Shown here in pieces: positions 38,115 to 47,842 of a DNA stretch of 61,606 bases (positions are counted from its first letter, which is position 1; the number at the start of each line of letters is the position of its first letter). Under the pieces are notes generated by a model. The model ran no database searches. It was not told the DNA's origin and was given only the letters and a program-made list of their open reading frames with translations. Position numbers and translations under genes: made by a program. This DNA comes from Candidatus Gastranaerophilales bacterium (GTDB lineage: Bacteria > Cyanobacteriota > Vampirovibrionia > Gastranaerophilales > Gastranaerophilaceae), in the NCBI GenBank assembly GCA_944325525.1, contig CALVAK010000014.1, positions 1-61,606 on the forward strand, given 5' to 3'.

Positions 38115-38140
38115 TCATGAATCTGTATGATTATTACAAT
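38108..38140. promoter_or_regulatory. Operator-like dyad in the divergent intergenic region
   Basis: ATTGTAATCAT (38108-38118) is inverted as ATGATTATTACAAT (38127-38140, with a 3-base bulge). It is centred between divergent genes and covers the -35 of the leftward promoter. A dimeric transcription factor site is the simplest reading; a hairpin is an alternative. Confidence 0.4.
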
Positions 38141-38204
38141 AAGTAATCAAATTTACATAATTTAAAAATTTAATTAAAAAAATTAAAGATTTGTTTTTTT
38201 GTAA

Positions 38205-38221
38205 CGATATAAAAAATATCG
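38205..38221 (+). repeat. Short perfect hairpin ahead of the 1765-aa gene
   Basis: CGATAT-AAAAA-ATATCG, 30 bp before the start codon and overlapping a TATAAA. Its position would place it at or near the transcript start, so it could be an operator or a 5' stabilising hairpin. Confidence 0.3.
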
Positions 38222-38250
38222 AGAAAAAAATATAAACATGGAATGTAGAA

Positions 38251-41200
38251 ATGGAAATATCTTCTTCTTTTAATAATATTCAAAATAATAAGGTTACAAG
38301 TGATAAGAATAAAGAAGCTAAGAAAAATCCTAATCCCGCACCTCTAAATAAAGATACCGTGAGTTTCTCCGGTAAAGCAAAAGAAGCGGCAGGCAAAACC
38401 GGTGAAGAAAATGCCAAAGAATATTTCGATTTTGATTTTTCTAAAATAAAAGAAATTGAAACGGAGGCTCAATTAACCCTTCAAGACGGGACTACTATTC
38501 CTCTTAAGGAATATATAAATCAAATATTATCGCAAGATACCGGCTTTGAAACAGAAGAAGAATACAGGCAATATATTTTAGATAACTTCTCCTCCAATCT
38601 TAAAATGATGAAACAAGCTTTTCAAGAACAGCAGGAATCAAACGGTATCGTTTCAAAAGCTTACGATAAACTTAAAGAATTAACCGGATTCGGTATATCC
38701 TCAGAAGATGTTGAAAAAATGATCACAGAGCAAGAGGAAATGTTAAATGCTCTTACCGAGGTAAACAATCAAAGCCAGATATTGTTTGAAAAAATATATG
38801 AACAATATACCGGAACAAAATATTCAAAAGAACAGTTTGATGAATACCTGAAAATATCAAATGTGTATTCCGCTATTATGACAGGCTGCCGGAATGATAA
38901 AGATTTTGCTAAAAATGTAAAAAAAGTAACGGGTAAATCCGTTAAAAAATTATCAAAAGAGTTTGCCTTGGCTCAACTTGATACTTTTGGCAAGACAGCT
39001 TCTTTAAAAATTGATGCGGAAAAATATGCTCAGGATAAAGAAACCTTTAAAGATAAGCTTTCGGCTATTATAACAACAACCGGTATGGGCAGTATTGTCA
39101 TCGGTGCTGTATTAAGCTTCATCTTTCCTCCGGCTGCCGCAGCGGGTGTAGGGTTGATGATGGCGGGAAAATCCTTATCTCTGGGCGGTATGTTTGTTGA
39201 TAACGTAATGGATTTAGCGGATAGTGCTACCGATAAGGACGGCTTAACAAAAGAAGAGCTTGGCAATCTTGCATTAGAAACAGGGTTTGAAGCTGTTTCA
39301 TACGGAACAGGGCGTGCGATAGGCAAATTTACAAACGGATTAAATAATATTGTAACAAATAAAACTGCTAATGCGGGGCTTGGATATTTAGGTTCGCATA
39401 TTACGGGTCAGGCAGCAGAAACAGGAGTTGATGCAGCTATGTCTTTAACCGCCGATTATGTACTTGCCCAGGGACAGTCATATATTACTACGGGGCAGTT
39501 TATGAAGGCAGAAGATTACTGGTCATTAGACAGATTTTTAAGCGAGGGCAGAAACCAGTTAATGGGTATATTAACCGGTGTTGCCTCATCAAAAATCAAT
39601 GCCTTTCAGCAGGGAGTAATTACAACCGCCCAGGCTAGAATTTTAGATGGTGATATAGAGGGAGCAAAAGAACATTTAAAAAAATCGGGGATGAAGATGA
39701 CCGATGCAAATTTTGAACAGTTTGTTTTGTCGGTAAAAGAAGCGGAGGCTGTTAAATCAAAAGCTGAAATTAAAACTGAGGAAAGCGACCAGACAAGAAC
39801 TGATACTACGCAAGAAGATACACAAAGATTAGATATAGATATAAAACAAGCATTCCCTAATGTTGCCTTAAATAAGTTTAATATTGAGCTTGCAAAAAAG
39901 ATTCTATCCGATGAAAGATTCTATAATAATCCCGATTTTATGAAATATGCAGGTGAGATTATAAGGTATACAGACACAAAAGAACGGGCGGAATTAACAA
40001 ATCGTATTTTATCCGATGAAAGATTATTTAATAATCCTGATTTTATGCAAGAGGCAGTTCGTATTGTATATGATGCAGATACAGAAAAAAGGGCAGAAGC
40101 AAAAATAGCACTGCTTGATAAAATTTTATCCAATGAAAGGTTAATCGGGAACCCTGATTTTATGAAAGAAGCAGGCAGTATTATAGATCGTACAAACACA
40201 AAAGAAATAGCAGAAGCAAGAATAGCAATTTTTGATAAAATCTCATCCGATGAAAGATTGTATAATAACCCTGAATTTATGACTTATAATGTAGTCAGAA
40301 TTATAATTTCTACAATAACAAAAGAAAAGGCAGAAATAGCCAATCGTATCTTATCCGATGAAAGATTATTTAATAATCCTTATTTTATGCAAGAGGCAAG
40401 TAGGATTATAGATAGTACAGACACAAAAGAAATAGCAGAAGCAAGAATAGCAATTTTTGATAAAATCTCATCCGATGAAAGATTGTATAATAACCCTGAA
40501 TTTATGACATATAATGTAGTCAGAATTATAATTTCTACAATAACAAAAGAAAAGGCAGAAGCAAAAACAGCACTGTTTGATAAAATCTTATCCGATGAAA
40601 GATTCTATAATAATCCCGATTTTATGAAATATGCAGGTGAGATTATAAGGTATACAGACACAAAAGAGCAGGCAGAAATAAAAACAACAATGCTTGATAA
40701 AATCTTATCCGATGAAAGATTCTATAATAATCCCGTTTTTATGGAAAATGCAGGCAATATTATAAGTTCTACAATAACAAAAGAACAGGCAGAAATAAAA
40801 ACAACAATGCTTGATAAAATCTTATCCGATGAAAGATTCTATAATAATCCCGTTTTTATGAAATATGCAGGCGGTATTATAGGTAATGCAAACACAAAAG
40901 AACAGGCAGATTTAGCAAATTATATCTTATCCGATGAAAGATTCTATAATAATCCCGATTTTATGAAATATGCAGGCGGTATTATAGGTAATGCAGACAC
41001 AAAAGAACAGGCAGATTTAGCAAATTATATCTTATCCGATGAAAGATTCTATAATAATCCCGATTTTATGAAATATGCAGGTGAGATTATAAGGTATACA
41101 GACACAAAAGAACGGGCGGAATTAACAAATCGTATTTTATCTGATGAAAGATTATTTAATAACCCTGATTTTATGAAATATGCAGGCGGTATTATAGGTA

Positions 41201-43548
41201 ATGCAGACACAAAAGAAAAAGCAGAGAAAGTATTAAATCTTCTTAATAACTACGAAAGAATGGAGATTCTTCCAAATCAAATACTTTTTATGCTTAATGA
41301 GGCAGAAAACAATATAAGTATATCGCAATTAAAGAAAGTAAACAGAGTATTAGGAAAACAGGCAGGAAGATTATCGGCTTCCGATACGGTGATTGCAGCA
41401 AGTTTCACTGATTTGTACGGAAAAAATAATATCAACGAAATTCCGATATACAAAAAAAGAGAACTTTTAAGAAAACTTGTTGCCGCTAATTCGGATTTAT
41501 TCCAACAAAGCGAAGATATACAAAAACTATTTCCTCTCTTACCTAAGAATCAGGAGGAATATTGCGCCTTGTTGCCTTCTATCGTTAAATCCTTAGGTAT
41601 TGAAACTAACTCTTTAACTTCAGGAGAAGTAAAAGCTTTTGAAGCATCCATGAGTGATTTATCATCAACTCTCAAAGGAATTTCCGATTCCTCTTTCAAA
41701 GATCTTACAATCACTCAGGAATATCCTAAAGACGCATTTATTAAAGATATTCTTGATAAAGTAAAAGATTTATCTCCCTCGGAAAGACAAAAAGTATACG
41801 ACTATTTCGGTTTTGAACTCCATAAAAACACAAGGACAAATACAGGCTTTTATATCACGGGCTATCCCGTTAACTTAAATAATGGGAAAAAACTGGCTCA
41901 AATTACAGATCCAAAAACAAAAGAAGTTGTCGAGGCGGTAAGAAGTGATGTTGTAAGATTCAGCGAGAATAACCCGATTATATGCTCCGATAAAAATATT
42001 GAACAGGCACTAAACTCTATTGTCCAATATCTGCCTGAAATGAGAACAATGATTGACAGAGTTCAGGCGGGTAATGATACTCTTAAGGATAAGGGCGCAC
42101 ACAGCTATGATGTTCTTAAACATTCTTTAAAAGTAATGCAAAAAGTATCTCAGGATGAAAAGTTTGAAAGTTTAAATGATTCTGACAAAAAACTTATGCT
42201 TATTGCCTCCTTAATGCACGATATTACAAAAAAAGAAGGGTATACAGATAAAACCCACTATACGGAAGGTGCTTTTGATATGTTCTTTATCTCTCAAAAA
42301 TTTAACTTATCAAGAGAAGAACAAATTAAACTATATACCCTTATTAAACATCATGAATGGCTTTCGTATGTTAATAAGGCTAAATCTCAGGCAGAACTTG
42401 AAGAAAGACTTCAATCAACTGCGTATGATTTAAGACATGATAATATCCTTGATATGTCATTAATGTTCTCACATGCGGATTTAAGAGCGGTAAAAGAAGA
42501 TGACTCTTTCCACGATAAAAAAGATGGAGATTCAAGAATTGATTTTAACGGACAGGCAAGAAGTTTCGGAGAGGCTTGCGATTTATACGGGGAAAAACTT
42601 AAAGAATATATTTCAGAACTCCAAAAATCACAACCCATTCTCCCCGTTACCAAAATTCCTTCCGCAGATATCATAAAACAAAATCTTACCGTAAACCCTG
42701 ACGGTTCTACAAATGTTAAGGGTGTATACGTTGATAAAGACGGGCTTGTTGTTATTAAATTCAACGAAGTTGAAGACTGGGAAAAAATAGGGTTCCCGAA
42801 GGGTTCAGTTTCAAGAGGTATTACACAAACTATGTACAACAGAGAACAGGTTGATACGGGGAATATTAAGTTTATAGCACATGGACTTGACTATGCAAAC
42901 CAGCTTACAAAGTTTGATGCATTTTCTCTGGTTGATTCAGATGCACTTTTATCCGTAAGTTATGCGGAAAGACCGGAGTCTAAATACAGATTTTTTAGAC
43001 CTCAGGGAGTTTTATTGGATGTTGATACTAAAAATATTCATGGCGGAGGTGATACCGATGCGGGTTCAGGGTTAGGCAAAAATATTGATACTTTTAAACA
43101 AAATTATATATTTGGCGGAGAGAGAGAAAGTGACAGGTTATATATATCGGAACTTGTGAAAAATGCACTCAATCTTTCGGATGAGGAATACATTGATTTT
43201 GTAAGAAAAAATGCTGATAAATCGTTTATTGAAATAGAACCTGCAGAAGTAAGAGAAAAACTTATTAAAGCGTTTGCATCTATTAACTCAAATACGAGAA
43301 AGGGTAACAGAGAATACAATGAAATGTATATTTCTAACCCGAAATCTCCTATGGCTGTTTTTGCATACAGTATTGATTACAATGAAAAAATAGATGACCC
43401 GCTGTCCTTCTTAAACAGAGATGAAGTCAAAGAGCATGAAAGAGGCTTCGGTAATATCAATGACGATATTTCAGTTAAAAACAGAACCGCCTTCCTCCGT
43501 CAATATGCCCTCGAGCACAATATCCCATTCTTTATTTTCGGTGATTAA
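38251..43548 (+). CDS. Giant repeat protein, 1765 aa, with HD-type hydrolase domain
   Basis: Residues 1-45 are polar with the motif TVSFSGKAKE (residues 36-45). Residues ~50-270 are helical and charged. Residues ~272-315 are Gly/Ala-rich and hydrophobic (MGSIVIGAVLSF, PPAAAAGVGLMMAG), possibly membrane-inserting. Twelve tandem 35-40-residue repeats fill residues ~551-996. An HD domain follows (~1280-1410) with HSYDVLKH, LMHDITKKEG, IKHHEWLSY and MFSHADLR, the His/Asp set of metal phosphohydrolases. The last ~300 residues (GGGDTDAGSGLGKNID, ending IPFFIFGD) match nothing I recognise. There is no signal peptide and only a weak Shine-Dalgarno. Size, repeats and modular build suggest a secreted effector or large surface/intracellular scaffold. 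Confidence 0.85.
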   Translation: MEISSSFNNIQNNKVTSDKNKEAKKNPNPAPLNKDTVSFSGKAKEAAGKTGEENAKEYFDFDFSKIKEIETEAQLTLQDGTTIPLKEYINQILSQDTGFETEEEYRQYILDNFSSNLKMMKQAFQEQQESNGIVSKAYDKLKELTGFGISSEDVEKMITEQEEMLNALTEVNNQSQILFEKIYEQYTGTKYSKEQFDEYLKISNVYSAIMTGCRNDKDFAKNVKKVTGKSVKKLSKEFALAQLDTFGKTASLKIDAEKYAQDKETFKDKLSAIITTTGMGSIVIGAVLSFIFPPAAAAGVGLMMAGKSLSLGGMFVDNVMDLADSATDKDGLTKEELGNLALETGFEAVSYGTGRAIGKFTNGLNNIVTNKTANAGLGYLGSHITGQAAETGVDAAMSLTADYVLAQGQSYITTGQFMKAEDYWSLDRFLSEGRNQLMGILTGVASSKINAFQQGVITTAQARILDGDIEGAKEHLKKSGMKMTDANFEQFVLSVKEAEAVKSKAEIKTEESDQTRTDTTQEDTQRLDIDIKQAFPNVALNKFNIELAKKILSDERFYNNPDFMKYAGEIIRYTDTKERAELTNRILSDERLFNNPDFMQEAVRIVYDADTEKRAEAKIALLDKILSNERLIGNPDFMKEAGSIIDRTNTKEIAEARIAIFDKISSDERLYNNPEFMTYNVVRIIISTITKEKAEIANRILSDERLFNNPYFMQEASRIIDSTDTKEIAEARIAIFDKISSDERLYNNPEFMTYNVVRIIISTITKEKAEAKTALFDKILSDERFYNNPDFMKYAGEIIRYTDTKEQAEIKTTMLDKILSDERFYNNPVFMENAGNIISSTITKEQAEIKTTMLDKILSDERFYNNPVFMKYAGGIIGNANTKEQADLANYILSDERFYNNPDFMKYAGGIIGNADTKEQADLANYILSDERFYNNPDFMKYAGEIIRYTDTKERAELTNRILSDERLFNNPDFMKYAGGIIGNADTKEKAEKVLNLLNNYERMEILPNQILFMLNEAENNISISQLKKVNRVLGKQAGRLSASDTVIAASFTDLYGKNNINEIPIYKKRELLRKLVAANSDLFQQSEDIQKLFPLLPKNQEEYCALLPSIVKSLGIETNSLTSGEVKAFEASMSDLSSTLKGISDSSFKDLTITQEYPKDAFIKDILDKVKDLSPSERQKVYDYFGFELHKNTRTNTGFYITGYPVNLNNGKKLAQITDPKTKEVVEAVRSDVVRFSENNPIICSDKNIEQALNSIVQYLPEMRTMIDRVQAGNDTLKDKGAHSYDVLKHSLKVMQKVSQDEKFESLNDSDKKLMLIASLMHDITKKEGYTDKTHYTEGAFDMFFISQKFNLSREEQIKLYTLIKHHEWLSYVNKAKSQAELEERLQSTAYDLRHDNILDMSLMFSHADLRAVKEDDSFHDKKDGDSRIDFNGQARSFGEACDLYGEKLKEYISELQKSQPILPVTKIPSADIIKQNLTVNPDGSTNVKGVYVDKDGLVVIKFNEVEDWEKIGFPKGSVSRGITQTMYNREQVDTGNIKFIAHGLDYANQLTKFDAFSLVDSDALLSVSYAERPESKYRFFRPQGVLLDVDTKNIHGGGDTDAGSGLGKNIDTFKQNYIFGGERESDRLYISELVKNALNLSDEEYIDFVRKNADKSFIEIEPAEVREKLIKAFASINSNTRKGNREYNEMYISNPKSPMAVFAYSIDYNEKIDDPLSFLNRDEVKEHERGFGNINDDISVKNRTAFLRQYALEHNIPFFIFGD
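39901..41238 (+). repeat. Twelve tandem coding repeats, units of 105-120 bp
   Basis: Each unit begins ILSDERFYNNPDFM (or close variants) and ends TKEQAE plus a 5- to 10-residue spacer. Unit lengths are 35 residues (five copies), 36 (one), 39 (five) and 40 (one), so ~4-residue insertions in the spacer explain the differences. The predicted fold is a two-helix HEAT-like unit. Units 3-4 and 5-6 are almost identical at DNA level over >100 bp, and so are units 9 and 10, indicating recent duplication. Confidence 0.9.
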
Positions 43549-43558
43549 TTTTGACTTA

Positions 43559-44236
43559 TTATCTTTTTACAATCCCTAATGCATTTGCAACTTCATAGCT
43601 GTCTTGATTCATATATACAGGGATTTCTGTCATGCCTCTATCTTTCATGGCAAAGAATACACAATGGTCAGGCTTATCCGTTCTTTGAGAAAAATTAATA
43701 TATATAGAATCCGGATTTATTCTCTCTTTGCCAAATCGTTTTATATATTCAAGCATATTATCTTTTCCCATTTCAGGATTAATATAAAGTGTTGAAGCTG
43801 GAATTTCATCTCCGCTTTTTAACATAAAGTCTGTGTCAGATAAATAATATTTTTTATAATCTTTTTCACAATGTCCAATATTATTGTCATGTTGAGAAGC
43901 AATTAATTTTTCAAGTTTATCTGCATCTATTTTTACCATCTGCATTCCCTTAGGCGGTTGTGCAACTCTGCACATTATTGCCTGCGGAGTCATTAAAGAA
44001 TCCGTAGAATACTTTTTATAATTTATACCAAGCCTTGCACACATAGTTTCAACATCTTTATCTTGACTATCATCTGCTGCAATTGTTGTCATTATACTAT
44101 TTCTGCCGTATTGTAGATTATAAGGTATTTTGTCTTGCTCACATTTATCTATCAAATCTCCCAAAGAAACAGCATTATTTAAGTTAAAGGAATGATTAAT
44201 TTTATATGTACTGCCAAAAGATACGTGTAAACTCAT
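43559..44236 (-). CDS. Hypothetical protein, 225 aa, N-terminal VSFG motif
   Basis: Starts MSLHVSFGSTYKI, with the Ser-Phe-Gly tag at residues 6-8. The rest is a mixed alpha/beta soluble protein. CARLGINYKKYSTDSLMTPQAIMCRVAQPPKG and the IYINFSQRTDKPDHCVFFAMKDRG stretch suggest a compact domain, but no family is recognised. AAGGAAAG lies just before the ATG. The gene converges on the 1765-aa gene with a 10-bp gap and no terminator hairpin, so the two mRNAs may overlap. Confidence 0.75.
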   Translation of the reverse strand: MSLHVSFGSTYKINHSFNLNNAVSLGDLIDKCEQDKIPYNLQYGRNSIMTTIAADDSQDKDVETMCARLGINYKKYSTDSLMTPQAIMCRVAQPPKGMQMVKIDADKLEKLIASQHDNNIGHCEKDYKKYYLSDTDFMLKSGDEIPASTLYINPEMGKDNMLEYIKRFGKERINPDSIYINFSQRTDKPDHCVFFAMKDRGMTEIPVYMNQDSYEVANALGIVKR

Positions 44237-44372
44237 GTTATTCTTTCCTTATTGTATTAACCCGCAATCTTAAATAATTGAAAAAATAAATATTTGCTTT
44301 TTTTCCAAAAAATATTAAAAATTATTAAAAGAACAGAGTTACTTTTTATCTGTAATATGTTAATTTATAAAT

Positions 44373-45365
44373 ATGTCAAATATAAACTGGAGCCAATTTT
44401 TAAATAATTTTTCAAATACGTTTAACGGAGTAAACAATGCAAATAATGTACAAAGAACGCCGTTAAACCAAAATCAAATGCCGCAAATGCAGCAAAATCT
44501 ACCGCAAAACAACATACTTCCGCATTATATAGCACAATTCCAGCAGACAACAACTCAACTTGCATCATTAAATCAGCAACAAATCACCAATATGGTTAAG
44601 GATTTATTGAATTTTGCTAAAAATTTTGATTCTTTTTTATCTCAGCTAACAGTTAATTCGCAAAATATAAACCGGCAAACTGTGTTACTAATGCTGGCTG
44701 CAACTATTAACTTAGGTCAATTGTCATCTTTATTAAAAACCAACTCAAAAGAAGCAATGACAAATATCTATCAAATGCTTGCACAATACAATCAAATTGG
44801 AGTAACAATAAAAGATGAACAGCTTTCACAGATTACAAAATTAATATCATTCGTTGCTGCATCTTCTTTGTCAGACACACAGAGCCTTAAAACAACAATG
44901 CTTATGTATCTTCCCTGGCTTCCATTAACAGACCCCGATGTTTTTAAGCTGGAAATTGACAGTGAGAATGAAGCAGGCGGGAAAAACAGCGATGACAGTA
45001 TTACAATTTTAATTTCTACGGAAAATTACGGTAATATAAAAGCTGATGTTTATAAAACACAACAGGATGGAATTAGAATAGAATTTACATCTTCAGAAAC
45101 ATTTCCGCAGAAAGAATTTAAAGTTTTAATGCAGGAAGAGAGTATAAAATACAGTATAAATATAAACTTCTTATTTTCAGTAAAAGAATTATTTAATAAG
45201 GATAAGAATGAAAAAACAAAAACACAGGTATGCATGAATACAAGTCCCGGTGTAAATCCTTTTTTACTGCTTATATCTAATGCAGTAATAAAAAAAGTGC
45301 ATATAATAGATGTAAAAGAAAATTTAAAAGAACAAAGAAAAGAGAAACTTGATGGCAAAAGTTAA
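44373..45365 (+). CDS. Hypothetical protein, 330 aa, Asn/Gln-rich N-terminus
   Basis: Residues ~1-75 are Asn/Gln/Pro-rich (NGVNNANNVQRTPLNQNQ), typical of a disordered linker. Residues ~75-185 form an amphipathic helical bundle, and the last ~130 residues look beta-rich (SITILISTENYGNIKADVYK). No signal peptide or transmembrane helix. The layout recalls hook-length or scaffold-type proteins only loosely. It overlaps the radA start by 14 bp and may be cotranscribed with it. No clear Shine-Dalgarno. Confidence 0.7.
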   Translation: MSNINWSQFLNNFSNTFNGVNNANNVQRTPLNQNQMPQMQQNLPQNNILPHYIAQFQQTTTQLASLNQQQITNMVKDLLNFAKNFDSFLSQLTVNSQNINRQTVLLMLAATINLGQLSSLLKTNSKEAMTNIYQMLAQYNQIGVTIKDEQLSQITKLISFVAASSLSDTQSLKTTMLMYLPWLPLTDPDVFKLEIDSENEAGGKNSDDSITILISTENYGNIKADVYKTQQDGIRIEFTSSETFPQKEFKVLMQEESIKYSININFLFSVKELFNKDKNEKTKTQVCMNTSPGVNPFLLLISNAVIKKVHIIDVKENLKEQRKEKLDGKS

Positions 45366-46722
45366 AACTAAATGGATATGTCAAAATTGCGGATATGAAA
45401 CACCTAAATATATAGGAAAATGTCCTGATTGCGGCGAGTGGGGAACTTTAACCGAAGAATTTGATATAAAAGATCAAAAACAAACTAAAAATACAACTGT
45501 TGATTCAACACCTATATGTTTAATAAATGAAATAGAAATATCTGAAAGTATAAGGATTCTTACAGGTTTTGAAGAATTAGACAGGGTTTTGGGCGGAGGA
45601 CTTGTTCAGGGTTCATTAATTCTTCTTGCTGGTGATCCCGGAATAGGGAAATCTACCCTTGTTTTGCAAACAGCAGGAAATATATGTTCAAACGGTAAAA
45701 AACTCATATATGTTTGTGCTGAAGAATCAGGCTCCCAAGTAAAGTTAAGAGCAAAAAGACTTAATGTAAACTCAGATAATCTTTATGTTTATGCACAAAC
45801 CAATCTTGAATCTGTGATTAATCAGGTTGATGTTATAAAACCTGATGTTTTGGTTATAGATTCAATACAATCCGTTTATACTTCAAATATTACCAGTTCA
45901 TCCGGAAGTGTGTCGCAAATCCGTGAATGCACAAATATTCTTATGGATATTGCAAAAAATAAAAATATAACCGTAATTATAATAGGGCATGTAACTAAAG
46001 ACGGCAATATAGCTGGACCTAAAGTGCTTGAACACATGGTAGATACGGTAATATATTTTGAAGGAGATAAATATAAAACCCAAAGATTATTGCGGTCTAT
46101 AAAAAATCGTTTTGGCTCAACCAATGAAATTGGTGTATTTAATATGGCAGAAAACGGGCTTGAAGAAGTATTAAATCCCAGTGAGCTTTTTATGAAAGAA
46201 CGAACAGAAGAAATAACTCCCGGAAGTGTAATTATTGCAGCCAATGAGGGAACAAGAGCATTACTTGTTGAAGTACAGGCACTTGTCGGAACAACATTCT
46301 ATCCTGCTCCCAGAAGAGTTTCTACGGGTGTTGAATATAACAGACTTCTACAGATTATAGCTGTTCTTGAAAAAAGAATCGGGCTGAATTTATCTAAATA
46401 TGATGTATATGTAAATGTAATAGGCGGTATTGAAATAGATGAACCTGCTGCTGATTTAGGCATAGCACTTGCTATTGCAACATGCTATCGTGATGTTTGT
46501 GTGGATGCGGATTGTGTAATTATAGGTGAGATAAGTTTATCCGGCGAAATAAGAAATGTTTCAAATATTGAAAAGCGTATATATGAAGCACAAAAACTCG
46601 GATTTAAAAAAGCAATTATACCTAAACAAAATAAAAAATTCCCGGAAAATCTTGATATAAAAATAATACAAGTTCCAAGATTGATGGATGCTATATCAGC
46701 CTGTATTTCCAGAAAAAAATGA
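45352..46722 (+). CDS. radA: DNA repair protein RadA
   Basis: 456 aa from the ATG at 45352; a TTG directly before it is an alternative. The N-terminal zinc finger is CQNCGYETPKYIGKCPDCGEWGT. Walker A is GDPGIGKSTL, and the RadA-specific KNRFG motif is IKNRFGSTNE. The C-terminal Lon-like domain spans ~290-456. RadA is a branch-migration helicase promoting RecA recombination and natural transformation. It is one of four recombination/replication genes in the window. Confidence 0.96.
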   Translation: MAKVKTKWICQNCGYETPKYIGKCPDCGEWGTLTEEFDIKDQKQTKNTTVDSTPICLINEIEISESIRILTGFEELDRVLGGGLVQGSLILLAGDPGIGKSTLVLQTAGNICSNGKKLIYVCAEESGSQVKLRAKRLNVNSDNLYVYAQTNLESVINQVDVIKPDVLVIDSIQSVYTSNITSSSGSVSQIRECTNILMDIAKNKNITVIIIGHVTKDGNIAGPKVLEHMVDTVIYFEGDKYKTQRLLRSIKNRFGSTNEIGVFNMAENGLEEVLNPSELFMKERTEEITPGSVIIAANEGTRALLVEVQALVGTTFYPAPRRVSTGVEYNRLLQIIAVLEKRIGLNLSKYDVYVNVIGGIEIDEPAADLGIALAIATCYRDVCVDADCVIIGEISLSGEIRNVSNIEKRIYEAQKLGFKKAIIPKQNKKFPENLDIKIIQVPRLMDAISACISRKK

Positions 46723-46748
46723 ACACTGTAAACAAGTGTTCAATTTTA
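46720..46748. terminator. Bidirectional terminator between radA and thrC
   Basis: TGAACACT (46720-46727) pairs with AGTGTTCA (46735-46742), with a 7-nt loop. The minus strand then has T7 and the plus strand ATTTTAAT. The radA stop codon TGA is part of the stem. Confidence 0.75.
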
Positions 46749-46764
46749 ATATAAACAATATAAA

Positions 46765-47832
46765 TTATAAATTAATTACCTTAAGAATTTCTTTAAGATT
46801 AGTTTTTGTCTTTTTTACACTAGCATGAGAATATTTTATTGCACTATCAGGATCTTTTAAACCATTTCCGGTTAAAATACACACACATGTTGAGTTTTCT
46901 TTAACCATGCCAAGTTTATTCGCTTTAATAAGACCCGCAACAGAAGCGGCGGACCCCGGTTCGGCTAAAATACCTTCAGTTGAAGCCATTAATTGATATG
47001 CCTCAATTATTTCATTATCACTTACACAATCAATAGTACCTTTTGAAAGATCTCTTGCCCTCTCAGCCTGTTTCCAGCTTGCAGGGTTTCCTATTCTGAT
47101 TGCAGTTGCAATGGTTTCCGGATGAAGAATTCTTTCTCCTCTTACAATAGCAGCGGCACCTTCTGCCTCGTATCCCATCATTTTAGGCAGATGAGAAGCT
47201 TTCCCCAGTGCAAAAAACTCCTCATATCCCTTAAAATATGCCGTAATATTTCCTGCATTTCCAACCGGAATAAAATGATAATCAGGAGCATCTCCTAACG
47301 CTTCTATTATTTCAAAGGCACCGGTTTTTTGACCTTCAATTCTATACGGATTAACTGAATTTACAAGTGTAATAGGTGAATTTTTTGATATTTCAATAAC
47401 CATTTCAAGAGCTTCGTCAAAATTACCTTCAATCGCAATAATTTCAGCACCATACATCATTGCCTGCGATAATTTCCCGAGAGCAATATAACCGTCAGGT
47501 ATCAAAACAAAAACTCTTACCCCTGCTTTTGCACCATATGCCGCAGCCGCAGCACTGGTATTTCCGGTAGAAGCACATATAATAGCTTTTGAACCTTCTT
47601 CAACTGCTTTTGTAACAGCCATTGTCATGCCTCTATCTTTAAAACTTCCTGTAGGATTCGCTCCTTCATATTTCAAATATAAATTTGCATTCAATCCAAT
47701 TTTCTTTGCCAGATTATCCGCTTTTATTAAAGGGGTATTTCCTTCATTTAACGTAACAACAGGCGTTGTTTCCGATACCGGAAGATATTGTCTGTATTTG
47801 TTAATTAATCCTTTATAATGGTTTTTTTCCAT
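46765..47832 (-). CDS. thrC: Threonine synthase
   Basis: 355 aa. PLP Lys in [11 protein letters not shown] (residues ~54-64), SGN-type phosphate binding in [19 protein letters not shown], and [18 protein letters not shown] are diagnostic. It converts O-phosphohomoserine to threonine, the last step of the aspartate-derived pathway. It starts 10 bp downstream of hom. Homoserine kinase (thrB) is not adjacent, so it must be elsewhere. Confidence 0.96.
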   Translation of the reverse strand: MEKNHYKGLINKYRQYLPVSETTPVVTLNEGNTPLIKADNLAKKIGLNANLYLKYEGANPTGSFKDRGMTMAVTKAVEEGSKAIICASTGNTSAAAAAYGAKAGVRVFVLIPDGYIALGKLSQAMMYGAEIIAIEGNFDEALEMVIEISKNSPITLVNSVNPYRIEGQKTGAFEIIEALGDAPDYHFIPVGNAGNITAYFKGYEEFFALGKASHLPKMMGYEAEGAAAIVRGERILHPETIATAIRIGNPASWKQAERARDLSKGTIDCVSDNEIIEAYQLMASTEGILAEPGSAASVAGLIKANKLGMVKENSTCVCILTGNGLKDPDSAIKYSHASVKKTKTNLKEILKVINL

Positions 47833-47842
47833 AAAAATTCTC

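Noticed and set aside
39901..41238. CRISPR-like direct repeat array
   Set aside because: Repeats are contiguous, in frame, without unique spacers, and encode a protein repeat.
38251..43548. Prophage or integrative element around the giant gene
   Set aside because: No integrase, tail, portal or att-like repeats were seen; only repeats inside the gene.
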